DNA of 64,000 nt from Dryococelus australis (Eukaryota; Arthropoda; Insecta; Phasmatodea; Phasmatidae), in NCBI GenBank assembly GCA_029891345.1, contig CM057002.1, positions 19,296,295 to 19,360,294 of the forward strand, written 5' to 3'. Positions 24,085 through 34,970 of the stretch are shown here, piece after piece. The notes under the pieces were generated by a model. The model ran no database searches, was not told the origin of the DNA, and saw only the letters and a program-made list of their open reading frames with translations. The number at the start of each line of letters is the position of its first letter. Within the stretch, counting starts at the first letter, position 1. The position numbers and the translations under genes were made by a program.

Positions 24085-25391
24085 CCTAATTGCAAGTGTA
24101 TGTATGTACAATATTAAAACTTATAAACACACATAATACAATTTAACTTTATTAATAAGTGTAATGTGAAGTGTCCCATTTAATATTTTAGCCGGTAGTA
24201 TATAGTTTTTGTCTCTGCTGTTGTGACATAATTGTGTTGTAACAATCCCATAGTGTTGCATATTTGATGCAGAAATGATAATCCTTTATGTCCATGGTAC
24301 AGCTAATTTTTTTTATGTTTCATCAGACTTTTCAGGACGGAGTGTCTCGAAGTGCAGCTAATCAGATACATGTGAAACAGCATAGAGTCGTACTTTAAGC
24401 TTGTCTCAGACTGTTCACCAATAAAATTATGTTGTAACTGGTTTCTCCTAACGTTAAACACAACACCATGAAAACAACTGCACACCCGTTTATTACTCTA
24501 CACACAGACTACAATAGTACTTGTTGTGCATGCTTGCTTCGTCCTTATTGTTCCTTTGCTTGTGTTTCTGATAAAACATAGCTCCAGGTGTGCTGGTCCC
24601 AGAACAGCCACATATGCATAATTTTCATATGGCAGCTGGTGTGCGATTACAGCAAGTGGTATGCTATTAGTTTTCGGTGAATTATTTAGTAAAATATTGT
24701 CTGTATAATTAGTGTTCATAATAAGTGTTTGGGGAAAAAATGTTTTTCCACGAAAAAAAAAAAAAAAAAATCTAAAGTCATTAATTTTTACTTTTACCTT
24801 AATGAATGTTGGCTACTCAAAGAGAAACAAAAGTGTCAATGGTTAAAAAAAAAAAATTAGGGCTTTTCTGTGCAGTTGCCTTAAGGGAAATGAAAACATA
24901 CAAAGTGACACATCTGTAGTTTAATCCATTTGCGTACATTATGTGTAATAATATTGCACTGTTACAGATATAATTCGCCAAAAATTCAATATATCGCAAT
25001 GTTCTCTACCCTGAGGCCTTTTAGTGATTTCTCTTAAAACTCAGCTTAACATCTTATGCAGAAGTTATTAGTTTTTGCTGATAATTTCGGATTCTTGGCA
25101 ATTACTGACAATGTAAGATTATAGAAAATTTATATTTTATGAGAAGTTTAATATTTTTGTGTGAAATTTCAATTGCGTGTTATCTGCTTGTTGTAAAAAG
25201 TTGGGAATATATTTATATTTTACCAATAAATTCCTGCTTTTTTCCAAGTAGGGAGTAACAGTGAAAATTAGGTACAAAAATATTAAAGAAGCTGTAAATT
25301 GTAAATTTTCTATAAGCAAACACTTCCAGCAATACCTTTGAAAATGAAAATTTGACAGGAAAACGAAGATCTACATAATAGGTGAAGCCGG

Positions 25392-25730
25392 GCCTAAGGT
25401 GGCCGCCTGGTTGAAGTCATTCTGCATGTCTTGAGGCCTAAAAGCGTGGGAGCGTTAGGGGCGACCGAGACATGCACATCAACTCTCTCATCGCAAAGCA
25501 TTGAACTGGCGTGCAGTCTAGCCGTCGGTAACGCGCTTCTATGAGACTTTCAGCGGAGACCCTGCCAGTTTATGACGTAATAATAGCAATTAAGGTTTGA
25601 TGCACGTCCCTACTCCTTTTTTAAATGTTTTTTTACCGGAATGTTCATGCCTGAAAATGACCCTGAGAACACCCGTTTGAGCCATTTTCACTAACACGAA
25701 AACATACTTAATAGAGAATTGTAATTAAAC
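25392..25730 (+). mobile_element. TTAA-family element (Y-like, longer variant), truncated
   Basis: Begins GCCTAAGGTGGCCGCCTGG, a decayed form of the Y terminus. It carries the core GTGGGAGCGTTAGGGGCGAC, CATCGCAAAGCATTGAACTGGCGTGCAGT, and GACTTTCAGCGGAGACCC. Downstream (ATTAAGGTTTGATGCACG, CCTGAAAATGACCCTGAGAA and an ACCCGTTT segment) it resembles 57300-57430 rather than the short Y element. Its start coincides with the abrupt rise in CpG frequency. The right end is uncertain. Confidence 0.65.
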
Positions 25731-25734
25731 CTCA

Positions 25735-26445
25735 CTTGGAAACGGATGGTTTTTTACTAACGTTTTCTGCTGGAGCTCTGCACACCCCCAAACACAGCAC
25801 CCTCTCTCTACTAGTCTTTCATCTCTACTAATACAGCATGAGTTCCAACCTCTGTCTCCTATGGCATGCATGAATAATTTTGAATTCTTTCTTGTCGACT
25901 GGGATTTTACTTTGTCTTTGACGGTTTTCCCCAGTCTCTTCTTAGTTATAGTCTTAACTATAGGTACACTTAGGGAGGTAGTCATGGCCCCAATCGCCGG
26001 CCATGGCTGCCCAATCCCTCTCTGCCGTAATGCATGTCTCCTTGAACGATTTCCCTTCCTTGTAGGCGTAAGGAGTTAGTTCTGAGACGCAATAAGATCC
26101 CATCCTACCCACCGAACTTCCACTTAACACTTAGTAATAGGGTAGTTAGGAAAAAACCCGCTCAGCGCACCGTTCGACGGCCACCTAACTCTTGGTTAGG
26201 AGTTGAGGGAAGGTTGGGTGAGAAAGCTGGACTCACGTTCCCAGCCGGACATCGGAGCCGGACAGTAAGTCGTTCTCTCGACTTCCGTGGGTTGAGGTTG
26301 CGAAACTCGAGCCGATACCTCCGTAACGCACCCTGACCAGGGCCGTGTATCCAGATAGCCCCAGTAGCTGATCCTTCTAGTGGCTGTTACTGCAAAGTAG
26401 GTTGATATCGAGTACGAGTGTAATTAGCGGTTCTATCAGAAGTCT
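25735..26445. other. CpG-rich unclassified segment between two TTAA-family pieces
   Basis: About 700 bp of balanced-composition, CpG-rich sequence with no recognised domain. The minus strand has an 86-codon open frame at 25725-25985, which is basic and lacks a match I know. It is flanked on the left by a plus-strand and on the right by a minus-strand copy of the same TTAA family, so it could be interior sequence of a larger element or a captured fragment. No terminal structure was seen. Confidence 0.3.
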
Positions 26446-26451
26446 TAACCT

Positions 26452-26795
26452 TTAAGGCGCCCGCCTGCCTGGTGTTTCCACTCTGTTAGAAATCCACGTT
26501 TCTCTGCGAAACTATGAAGCGTGCGTCCGATACGCTGATCTACGAAACGAACACACACTTCAGTCACGCACATTAGAAACACCTTGTACGAGTGCTCCAA
26601 AAATGGCAACAAAATAAAAGTTTTTTTCAAAGCGTTGTATTTCGAAATATACATTTCAAATACATACAAAACTTCCTACGGGCCCGGCATTTTAACTTCC
26701 TACAGACTGTCCGCCAGTAAACTAATAGGGTCGCTGTTGAAAGTCCCGCATGCATGTGCAGTGCCACGAGAACACTGCACGTCAGTTAAGAGCAA
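26452..26795 (-). mobile_element. TTAA-family Y element, truncated, minus orientation
   Basis: Starts TTAAGGCGCCCGCCTGCCTGG, the counterpart of the right end of Y (56393, reversed). It follows the Y interior in reverse complement: TTTCTCTGCGAAACTAT, TTCAAAGCGTTGTATTTCGA, CATACAAAACTTCC, GTTGAAAGTCCCGCATGC and CGAGAACACTGCACGTCAGTT. The far end stops inside the core, so the left terminus is missing. It is non-coding. Confidence 0.78.
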
Positions 26796-27067
26796 ACCCA
26801 AAAATGCAGTTCTCAAGATATTTTTTTGACATTTTCCGAATAGATGCGATTCTTTATAATTACTGAGCTGCGTGTACAACTGCCAATGAAACATTTGTTC
26901 CATAGTCTTGCGCTTAATGGCGATGGCACGTAATTTCAATGATAGACAGAAAGTAAAATATTCGCTCCTGTAGGATTTCATGTTGTTACATGCACGATCT
27001 TTGTAACAATATCTAAACAGAAAACCATGATGGTTTATTGTATATTTATGCTATGCGCCTGCACAGA

Positions 27068-27706
27068 TAAAGGCTGTTCATGGCTAAACGGAACACCCCT
27101 GAAGGCTCTGTTTAAGATCTACTTGTATGCACAGTGTGTTCTCTTCCACTGTTATGGGCGTGATCACTATTTATGCGTCGGTCAAGTAAAAGCGTGAACT
27201 TAATTGAAAAGTGAATATTGTACCAATTGGTTAATTTTATATGTAGGCTATTAGAAAACAAAGCAAAAGAAATTACTTCAGTAATCACAAATGTTTGCGT
27301 GGCACTTTTAATTCTACGTGATGACGTGGAACTATATGCTGTTCACGGTAAAGCGAGCACTTTTTAAGGCCCTACCAACAGGCATTAACCGCTAATAAAA
27401 AAAAATCTTATTGCAGCCTCAGGCATTAAATTTTTATGGTGGTGAAATGGATACATTGTGTTTATTGGTCACATTGCAATGTTTATATTAAAAGCAGCAG
27501 GACGATAGAAATTGGATGAAAGCAAAAAATTTGGAAGGCTTTAAAGTGCTCACTTTGCCGTGAACAGCCTATACTTTCCCTCCATCTTTAACAACTTCAT
27601 TGGGCGCATGCCAAGTCATTGTGCCTGTTAAAATATCTGTAGGTAGGGGTAATGATGTTTTTCAAAAGTTGATTTCAAATGTGTTTAACCAGTTATGGAC
27701 AGCATA
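27068..27706 (-). mobile_element. Family A MITE (copy A2), interrupted by A-s
   Basis: Reads the family A consensus in reverse: terminus AAAGGCTGTTCATGGCTAA, CTTAAGATCT-type segment, ATGCGTCGGTCAAGT and TGGAAC. Then comes a 237-bp insertion, and it resumes with CTTTCCCTCCATC, TTGGGCGCATGCCAAG and GTTGATTTCAAA, ending near AGCATA. Removing the insertion and one TA restores the family sequence GGAACTACTTTCC. It is non-coding. Confidence 0.85.
27335..27571 (+). mobile_element. Short family A-s MITE (237 bp), nested, TA duplication
   Basis: Inverted termini TATGCTGTTCACGGTAAAGC and its partner (CTTTGCCGTGAACAGCCTA reversed) enclose an interior unrelated to family A apart from the ends (GCAGCCTCAGGCATTAAATT, TGTGTTTATTGGTCACATTG, GCAGCAGGACGATAGAAATT). 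It is flanked by TA at 27333-27334 and 27572-27573. Homologous copies are at 48818-49055 and 59876-60087. Confidence 0.9.
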
Positions 27707-28199
27707 TTATATATTGTGAATAAACGTGCAACTTTTTGTAACGGCTAGATTGTAAGACCGTAGTAACTAGATGGAAAACGAATACCGCAAGTGCCGATGC
27801 CATAAATACCGGCATCGAAAATACAGCTCATCTGTATCGAGATTACTTACATCGCAAATATATTTATTACCTACGGACATTTCAGATATAGAAGTCCACG
27901 GTTATCCTATCTGTTCATTTTTCGCTCCATTACACTAACAGCTAATAAATAATTCACGAGGGTTAGTTAGTCTGCTGTATTTTCGGGCCCGGGTGGGGGG
28001 GGGGCGGGGGCAGAAATGTTTAAAAATACATTTTTCGAGAATTGTTTTTGGAATATCTGGTGTGCAGAAAAGAAGGTTGTCAAAATTTCCTTCACTTTCC
28101 CTAGTTTTCCAGTTGAAAATATTGCAAAATAAGATTTGTTTGCGTGTGTGTATTTTGTGTGCTGCCGTCGCTATACATACTGGAGGGATGTAAACTTTC

Positions 28200-28390
28200 G
28201 GCAGTGCGTTGTTGTATACGGTTGCTAAGGCGAATGCTGGCTATCTGGCTGCGTGTATTGGTCGGGTCGCCGGGTCAGCTGATTCACGCGCTGACGCCAA
28301 GCCCCTGACCCGCTGAGTCACAACCGGCCCTTCCTTTGGCCGCCGATTAGCCCCCCGCGCGCGCGTCGCTGTGCCATAGATGGAAATACA
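28200..28390. promoter_or_regulatory. CpG-rich patch with second CGGGTCAG/CTGACCCG dyad
   Basis: The sequence is GC-rich with CG-alternating tracts (GCGCGCGCGTCGC near 28360) and a perfect inverted 8-mer pair, CGGGTCAG at 28271-28278 and CTGACCCG at 28305-28312. It also contains TGAGTCA. It resembles the dyad at 17553-17579. It could be a regulatory element or an inserted repeat. No exon is recognised. Confidence 0.25.
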
Positions 28391-28439
28391 CCAAAATCGA
28401 TGGGGTTTACCAGAATATATTTAATATTTCGAACAACCG

Positions 28440-29105
28440 TCCCGTATATTAAGTTGAACTTAAGATAAAAGTATGTGAATTTTTACACTTATCAGTAAAA
28501 AAAATTGGAAGCCAAATAGATAATTTCCGTACTCACAAATGTTCACATCACATTTTAAATTCCATGTTACGGTATGTAAAGGTTGTTCACGATAAAGCGA
28601 GCGCTTTTGAAATCAACCTTAGAAAAAAGTCACAGTTCCTACCTGCATATATTTTAGCGGGTGCCCTGAGTGACATGCACCCAGTAAAGATGGCAATGAT
28701 TGATGGGAAGTAGTTCCGTATCTTAACGTCGAGTAAAAAGTGTTATTTAACCATTTCTGATAATTTCAATTATTTATTTCGCTTTTTGATTTTTTTTTAT
28801 GCATCGAAGTGTAAAAATGAGCAGATTTGTAAAATATTTATTTTTCTAACAATTTCATAGCTTCACTTGACCGACGCATGGATAAAGTGATGAGACCATG
28901 GCAATGTTAATTTGACAAGGCGGAAGAATACGCAATGTGTATATAAGTAGATCTTTAGCAGGGCTTTCAAAAGTGCTCAATTTACCGTGAACAGTCTTTA
29001 ACTACTTTCTCTTCACCGTTATCAACTTTATTGGGCGCACGTTGGTAAGTTGTACCCGTTGAAATACACACAGTTAAGAGGTAGTGACATTTTTCAGAGG
29101 TTTAT
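28440..29105 (-). mobile_element. Family A MITE remnant interrupted by another family A copy
   Basis: Left part 28440-28576 (TTTTTACACTT, CTCACAAATGTTCACATC, ATTCCATGTTACGGTATG) and right part 29001-29105 (ACTACTTTCTCTTCACCG, ATTGGGCGCACG and a TAGTGACATTTTTC segment) together read family A in reverse. The outer termini are not recognisable. The interruption at TA is the plus-strand copy 28577-29000. Confidence 0.72.
28577..29000 (+). mobile_element. Family A MITE (copy A3), nested in another A
   Basis: The element is complete, about 424 bp. The left end TAAAGGTTGTTCACGATAAA and right end TTTACCGTGAACAGTCTTTA are inverted repeats. The interior follows the consensus through TATATTTTAGCGGG, TAAAGATGGCAATGATTGAT, TTCCGTATCTTAACG, CATCGAAGTG, TTGACCGACGCATGG and AAGTAGATCTTTAGCAGGGC. 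CpGs are mostly intact, unlike copy A1. Confidence 0.9.
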
Positions 29106-29109
29106 TATT

Positions 29110-29320
29110 AATTAGTAATATTATTACTAGTAAATAAAATCTAAGTAAAAATCTAATTTAATAAAAATAAGGAATTTTTATGTTCGAAGCAGTATAAAAC
29201 GTTTGTGTTGCATGACATAATCAAGACACAACATAGCACGTCATGTATGAGGTAATTTTTCAAAGGTTTGATTTTAAAATGTGTGAAGAAACCGCGAATA
29301 AACTGCAGTGTTAGGGCGTA
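29110..29320 (-). mobile_element. Family B MITE fragment
   Basis: Matches the right half of family B (compare 38760-38929): TTTAATAAAAATAAGG, ATAAAACGTTTGTGTTGCATGA, CACGTCATGTATGAGGTAAT, AAAATGTGTGAAGAAACCGCG and ATAAACTGCA. The left part is absent. It follows directly on a family A remnant. Confidence 0.7.
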
Positions 29321-29424
29321 TTCACTATCTCTTTTCAACGCACGCACGTACGTTCGTTTTCTTTTGGCAAACATTCAAACAAAAACGTGACTTCACGAAG
29401 CGAAATTATTTTGACATTATTAAA

Positions 29425-30045
29425 TCTTTAAATTTGCGACCATGGTGGGAGGCAATCCAGAAGATCCGATGATAAAATCGGGGGATACAGTTTGGCATTG
29501 CAGCTTCGAATCCTTCGTCTATTTTCAAATTCAATTTCACCACCCGGTTGCCAAAGGAACAAAGAATATGTTACGTTGAGTGAGGACTGCAAAGCAACGC
29601 TCGGGGCGGGTGGGGGGGGGGGGGGGATTTTTTGGGTTTGTTTCGCCGCGTCCCATAACTTACGCGTAGTATAACTTTTGACTAGGAGAAACTACGACGC
29701 TCATTTCAGTTTCAATCGACATTTCTCGTCAAAATCAAGCGATTGTGCGTATAAAAACATGTGTGGCGTGGGTATGGTGAAATTGTACGAGTTTATTGTA
29801 AACAGTTAAGAAAAAAAACACAATTTCGGCCTATACTCGTCAAAAAACCCAGTGAAAATACAGAAATATTACACCGTTGGAAAGAGCATCTGAAAAGTAA
29901 TCCAGTGATACCCATAAAACTCCATATGATCGAGTGAAGCGTTGCCGGGAACGTAAATAAACACCAAGGCGTCCGAGCGCGTCAACGTAGACGTATATGC
30001 AAAACATACGGCCGTGTCCTCAACCAGCCACACCCCATTTTGTGT
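29425..30045 (+). repeat. Repeat C, copy 1 (unclassified interspersed repeat)
   Basis: About 620 bp shared with 59396-60232. Shared landmarks in order are AATTTGCGACCATGGTGGGA, ATCGGGGGATACAGTTTGGC, CGCTTCATAACTTA-type segment, AATCAAGCGATTG, CATAAAACTCCATATGATCG and ACGGCCGTGTCC. A 15-G run (29612-29626) is specific to this copy. No coding frame or clear terminal inverted repeat was seen. The left part (GGTGGGAGGCAATCC and CAGCTTCGAATCC) is weakly tRNA-like, so a SINE origin is possible but unproven. Confidence 0.7.
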
Positions 30046-30261
30046 TTCGTTTTTGGAGGTTTTGTGCAAAGTATGCTGCAGTGTTAAAATGTTGGCGAAA
30101 GAAAACATAACTTCGTTAATTATGTCTTTACCTGAGTAGTTTTAGTTAAAATAATTTTATTTTTTAATAGGATATTCTGATTGGTCGAGAGTTCAACCGT
30201 ATGTACGTAGAAGTTGAAAGTTTGACTACTATGCCTCTCTTTTCTACGCACGTAAGCTAAA

Positions 30262-30752
30262 GGCGATGTTACACGATACCAGATTCCGTAAAAGCTTGTA
30301 CAAGGTCCGCCATAGCGGCCGTCATGGCGTATCCCGGTACGTAAAGAAAAGTACCATTTTTTTTTTGCCACCGGTCGGTAATTTTCGTCAAAATTTCAAA
30401 ATATCACACTCGTACTTTTAGTGACTTCACGCCATTTTAAATAAAATGAATGAAACTGTACTAGTAAGCAATCAATTTATGTAAGAGGCGAAAGCGATAT
30501 TAGAAGTGCTAGCTTGTTTTTTTCATAGGCCTACGCAAGTTACTAACTGGTAGCAGTTGTACGAATGGGGTTCATATTTACTACAAACCACACACAATGC
30601 GCGCCCGCCGAGGGTGCCAATTGCTAGTACGGGAACTGCTGTCGTGTAATATGAATCATCCATAGCGGCTGGTATACCGGCTCGTGTACCAGGCCTTTGT
30701 AGAAGCTCGTACAAGAACAAAGTACGGCTGCAGGTATCGTGTAATATCGGCG
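30262..30752. mobile_element. Inverted-repeat DNA element, about 490 bp
   Basis: The left end GGCGATGTTACACGATACC (30262) is matched in reverse complement by the right end GGTATCGTGTAATATCGGCG (30733-30752). Weaker inverted similarity continues inward (CTTGTACAAGG against CTTGTACGAGC; CATAGCGGCC against CATAGCGGCTGG). It is non-coding. The target duplication is not clear. The superfamily is unknown. Confidence 0.55.
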
Positions 30753-30779
30753 TAGGTGAGAATATGAATGCACGCATGT

Positions 30780-31220
30780 GTTTATGTAGTGTTCTACTTT
30801 TATTCATACGTACGTACGCTACTTGGAGGTTGAGAGTCCATCTTGCGTGTTTCAACGCTATTTTTGTTTTTCCAAATGGCGAAATACGAAGCAAGTGGGG
30901 GAATGGGCACAGTGTCCCAGTACGGATGACGCACCGTATGAGCGCGAGAGGCGGGGGAGAAGGAATGTGGCTTGGTTGGTTCTCCCACCTCCCCTCCCCC
31001 CTGATAATCCTCAGCGTCTTCTTTCATGCTTGTTACGCCCGTGGTAATAGTACATGCCTGACCCCCCCGGCTGATGTACGTTATTGCCCGCAGCGCCGCG
31101 AAAATTTCGTTCCAAGGTCACGCCCGAGGGTGTGGCAAGGCGGTTGTGTTCCAACGATTTTTGTTCGTCCCCGACAATATGTCGGTGTCTTGGCAGCGAA
31201 GTGCGTTTCAAGTACTACAC
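30780..31220. other. CpG-rich stretch with long but unsupported open frame
   Basis: Composition is GC- and CpG-rich. A 163-codon frame (30764-31255, +) has no recognisable domain, signal or homologous look, and overlaps shorter frames on both strands. It is best explained by low stop frequency in GC-rich sequence. No repeat ends were seen. Confidence 0.3.
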
Positions 31221-31946
31221 CATGTGATACATTAATTCATTTTCAGGCTCTATAGTTGCGTATACATATTCTCAGTTTCATATTATAACTTCAGTAAACT
31301 TTGAAAGTTCTCAAAAAGTAGTGCAGCCTCAATGTAGCCCTCCGCCACAGCTGTTCTGTTAGTGAAGAAAAGTATGCTTGTAAACAAACTCTACGAATCT
31401 AAAGGCACGCACTGAAACACTGACAACTTAAACTTAAGTCCATTACTAAAGATGGGTTTACGATTGACTTAACAGAATAAGTTCGCCGCGTGCTTGAGAT
31501 ATGATTCTATGTATTCAAGGGTATTAGTTTACGACTGTCGTGTGCGCGTTGTGACGGGTCGTGTGTGTTCTTGGCGTGGAGAGATCGTAATATTTTATAT
31601 CTTAAATACAAGTCAAGACGAAGTAGCTTGTCAGAGCACAGCGACAGTTGTTGGCGGGAAACTGTACTTGCAACTTGTATTTAGGTTATGTCGTATTGTG
31701 AAATCGTATGAAAGTGATTATTTTAATCGAGAGACAGCATCCTCTTAATTTAAAGAATAGTTCATGGAAGTGTTTTCTTTCGTGGAAGAGGTTATTGAAT
31801 TCGCTTTAATTATCCTTTCCGATTTATTGATGTAAATGCCTAATATTGGTATCGTTTTCCCCATTATATAAGCTTTCACGAGTTTTTTTTATAACGATTA
31901 CACAAATCAGAATTCCAGTGTACATGTATTGCACTAACGCGAATGA

Positions 31947-31990
31947 CCTAGTTCCGAACGTAGATGTCCTAATCACGGTTCGGAACTAGG
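31947..31990. repeat. Perfect 13-bp inverted repeat (hairpin)
   Basis: CCTAGTTCCGAAC (31947-31959) is exactly mirrored by GTTCGGAACTAGG (31978-31990) across an 18-nt loop. Imperfect pairing extends a few bases outward. It may be the remnant of a small palindromic element or a structured site. The function is unknown. Confidence 0.6.
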
Positions 31991-32848
31991 ATTGCGATGA
32001 AACACTGAGTGATTAGCTCTCATTTCGTGACGACATGATGCAGCTGTTCATTTTGAATTTAGGACATTATCTTTTAAGACTGCGTTTTTTTTTCCTACTT
32101 CTTCTTCCTAATCTGTTTGAATGCCTTGCAAAATTTCCGTGGTTGGAAATATTTTCCACACACTTCTTTCCCGTTATTTTTAATACTAAAGAAAAAAAAA
32201 CCCTGTGTTTTAAGTAAAATAGTTGAGTATTTTACTGAATAATCTTGAAGTTTGTATAATGTTGTTTTATACTTTTAAATATAATCTTTTTTTAGCGCTA
32301 TCTGTTGATGCATTTTAAAACTAAATTTGTGGCGACGTCAGCTATTTCACGATCAGATATTTCGACGTGATGTTCACTCTTAGATGTACCTCGTGCGTAA
32401 ATTTAGGACCGTTTCTCTCTCATATTGGGAATGGCTGTTCCATTTTTCCGTTGTGTCTGCTTGAAGGTATAAGCGCAAATTTCTTTATCTCGTTACCTGC
32501 AATTAAAGATAATCATAACATTTTAAGTATTTCTAATGTGCCTCGATTTATGTTTCACAACCGTAAATACCTACCAACTCCATATATGAAGATTTAAATA
32601 TTGCGAGATTTCTTTTTGGTAAATAATTTTATGTAACGGTTATTTTAGACACTGTTCTGATCTTGGGCCAAGTCTTTGAACCACCATATTCGGCAGTTCG
32701 AAACGTAGTTTATCTCTTTCTATAAGTCATGCTCTGGACTCGAAGTGCAACAGTATTTTGCGACGATCTTGCATCAAGTTCGGACATGATCTCGGATCGA
32801 GCAATGAACGTCAATGCTGCAACTGGCCATTTCCCCTCCAGTGTGCTA

Positions 32849-33275
32849 ATTGCTGTTCACGATAAAGTGAGCACTTTAGGAATGAACATTAGAAAAGCCA
32901 TTGGCCCTGCCTGCATATATTTTAATGGACGCACGGAGTGATGTAGTATAGGTGGTAACAATGGATGTAGAGTAGTTTCATATCTTAAAGTTGATTAAAA
33001 AGTGTTAGGTAACTGTTTGCGATAACTTAAATAATTTCTTTCGCTTTGTGTGTGTGTTTTTTTTTTTTTAACGCATCGAAGTGTAAAAATGAGCAGATTT
33101 GTAAAATATGTATTTTCATAATAAATTTCACAGTTTCACCTGACTGTCGCATGCATTAAGTGACGAGGCCTATAGCAATGTTAAATTTACATTGTGCGGA
33201 GGAATACACAACGTGCACACAAATAGATCGTAAGCAGGGCTTTTAAAAGTGCCTATTTTTACCGTGAACAGCCTA
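32849..33275 (+). mobile_element. Family A MITE (copy A4)
   Basis: Complete. Left end ATTGCTGTTCACGATAAAGT, interior GCCTGCATATATTTTAATGG, GGTGGTAACAATGGATG, TAACGCATCGAAGTG and CACCTGACTGTCGCATG, right end TTTACCGTGAACAGCCTA. TA flanks both sides (32847-32848, 33276-33277). It is non-coding. Confidence 0.9.
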
Positions 33276-33658
33276 TACCGACTTCACGTTGACCTCTATT
33301 TCACAGAGCAGTCGCGTGGCGTGTAGCTCTCGGGATGGTTTCCTCATTGTGTTTCTTTGTGGCTGTGAAAACTGCTGAATGGTCCCTGTAAACAGGAAGG
33401 GAATGGGAGGTAGTAAATACACGACCGACTTTGCTTTAAAAAATGAACGTGTTTCATTCTCAAAACAGTCTGCAGTGATAACTTGTGTTACAGACGCACG
33501 TTTAACGGCTTTCGACATATCTCTGTTTAAAGCCATGATTGGACTCGTCTCTGCATGTATTTTCCAAGTGTCGTGAGTAAAACGTCTAACAACCTCCAAA
33601 AGCGACTTTGTTATTTTTAAATTTTAGTTCATTTTGATATGCCTTGGATTAACAGGTA

Positions 33659-34069
33659 TAGACTATTAACGGTAGAACGAGCACTTTTGAAAGCCCTGCT
33701 TAACTTCTACTTATATGCACGTTGTGTATTCCTCCGCCTTGTGTAAATTTAATATTGCCATGGGCCTCGTCACTTTATTCATGCGTAGGTCAGGTGAAAC
33801 TGTGAAATTATTAGAAAATATTTTGCAAATCTGCTAATTTCTACTGTTAGATGCATTAAAGAAGACAACAGAAAAGGAAAGAAATGATTTAAGTTATCGC
33901 CAATGGTTCCCTAACACTTGTAATTCGGCGTTAAGATATAAAACAACTTTCCCTCCATCATTACCAACTTTACTGAGCGCATTTCACTCAGCGCGCCCGT
34001 TCAAATGTAAGCAGGCCAGGGCAGACTTTTTGATTTCTAAAGTGCTCACTTTATCATGAACAGACTTTA
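33659..34069 (-). mobile_element. Family A MITE (copy A5), minus orientation
   Basis: Complete reverse copy. TAGACTATTAACGGTAGAAC at the left, then CTTATATGCACGTTGTGTAT, TGCGTAGGTCAGGTGAAAC, TTCCCTCCATCATTACC, CTTTATCATGAACAGACTTT at the right. It lies 383 bp from copy A4 in opposite orientation, so the pair forms a large inverted repeat. Confidence 0.9.
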
Positions 34070-34970
34070 CAATGCGTCGCGCAATTGTAGCTGGAATATG
34101 TGGTAAAGTGCTCATGCCATATGCCCATAACGTATTTCCGGAGTTCCAATATTAAACCGTTATTTTGCCAACTAGCCTGATAAAATGAAGTTTGAACGCT
34201 TGGTCAGTATAAAAGTTAACACAAATACAACTTTGGAAGGTTATTGCAAATCCTTGGAAGGTATGTAGAGTGACGAAAAGATCAACTCTGTAGAATTTTA
34301 TTTATTTCTAAAAGCACCGACCTGTTTGTTAATTAAATATAAACGAAGGAGACATCACGGTTTGATCACATATTTGTGATAGTACTGTTTAACAAATCCG
34401 TAAGGCTTTTAAAAAATATATGTTAAAAATATTCCCCGAGAAAAATGGATTGGTCGTTCCTGTTGTTTATCCGGTTTGGTATGTTTGTTGGTTTTAACCG
34501 AGGACCCTTGCGTACATACTATCCTATGCTTGTTTAATAGTAATCCATTAAAGTTATAGTTTTATAGGATTGTTCAGGTGCTGCTATGAGGTTAGGACAC
34601 TACTATTAAAACGGAGGAAAACAAATTACATCTCATAGTATTTATGGATAATTTTTTTTATATAAAATCCTTATATTACGTGGTAGTCTAATTTCGGATG
34701 CACGTTATTTGTGAAGTAATTCAAATGATATGAGGGTGTTGCTGATTTAGTCACATTCGGTAGTGGGTTGGAGGGGGGGGGGGCGTTCCCATCGGCACGT
34801 CATTAAGTACTGGTGGAGACATCGCGCGAAAGACAGGGGTCGTCCACATATTTAGTTTATAGTTTCCATTTCACTGTCCACCTAACTATTCGTTATGATG
34901 TCCAAATATATGGTTACAATGTTAAGCAGTTAGTGAATGGTTTACCGAAACCCTAGAAAAATATGATATA

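Larger units (their letters stand above)
19630..24105 (+). mobile_element. CR1-like non-LTR retrotransposon (LINE), nearly full length, inactive
   Basis: About 4.5 kb in the sense orientation of Lasp. It has ORF1 (PHD-like finger, charged coiled-coil region, SGNH esterase-like domain) followed by ORF2 (apurinic-type endonuclease, reverse transcriptase, C-terminal region). It ends at GTAGCCTAATTGCAAG and a TGTATG-type tail near 24105, the same 3' end as the two fragments at 8186 and 13205. The 5' end lies near the A-rich stretch at 19630-19650 and is uncertain. PHD and esterase domains in ORF1 are known for CR1-clade elements. Both ORFs carry several stops and shifts, so it is dead but not ancient. 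CpGs are strongly depleted. Confidence 0.92.

Noticed and set aside
25735-26445. Possible LTR or leader of a retroelement
   Set aside because: No direct terminal repeat, primer-binding site or coding domain was seen, so no such element is called here or elsewhere in the window.
30764-31255. 163-codon open frame on the + strand
   Set aside because: It lies in CpG-rich DNA with overlapping frames on both strands. No motif, no coding-like composition and no splice context were found.
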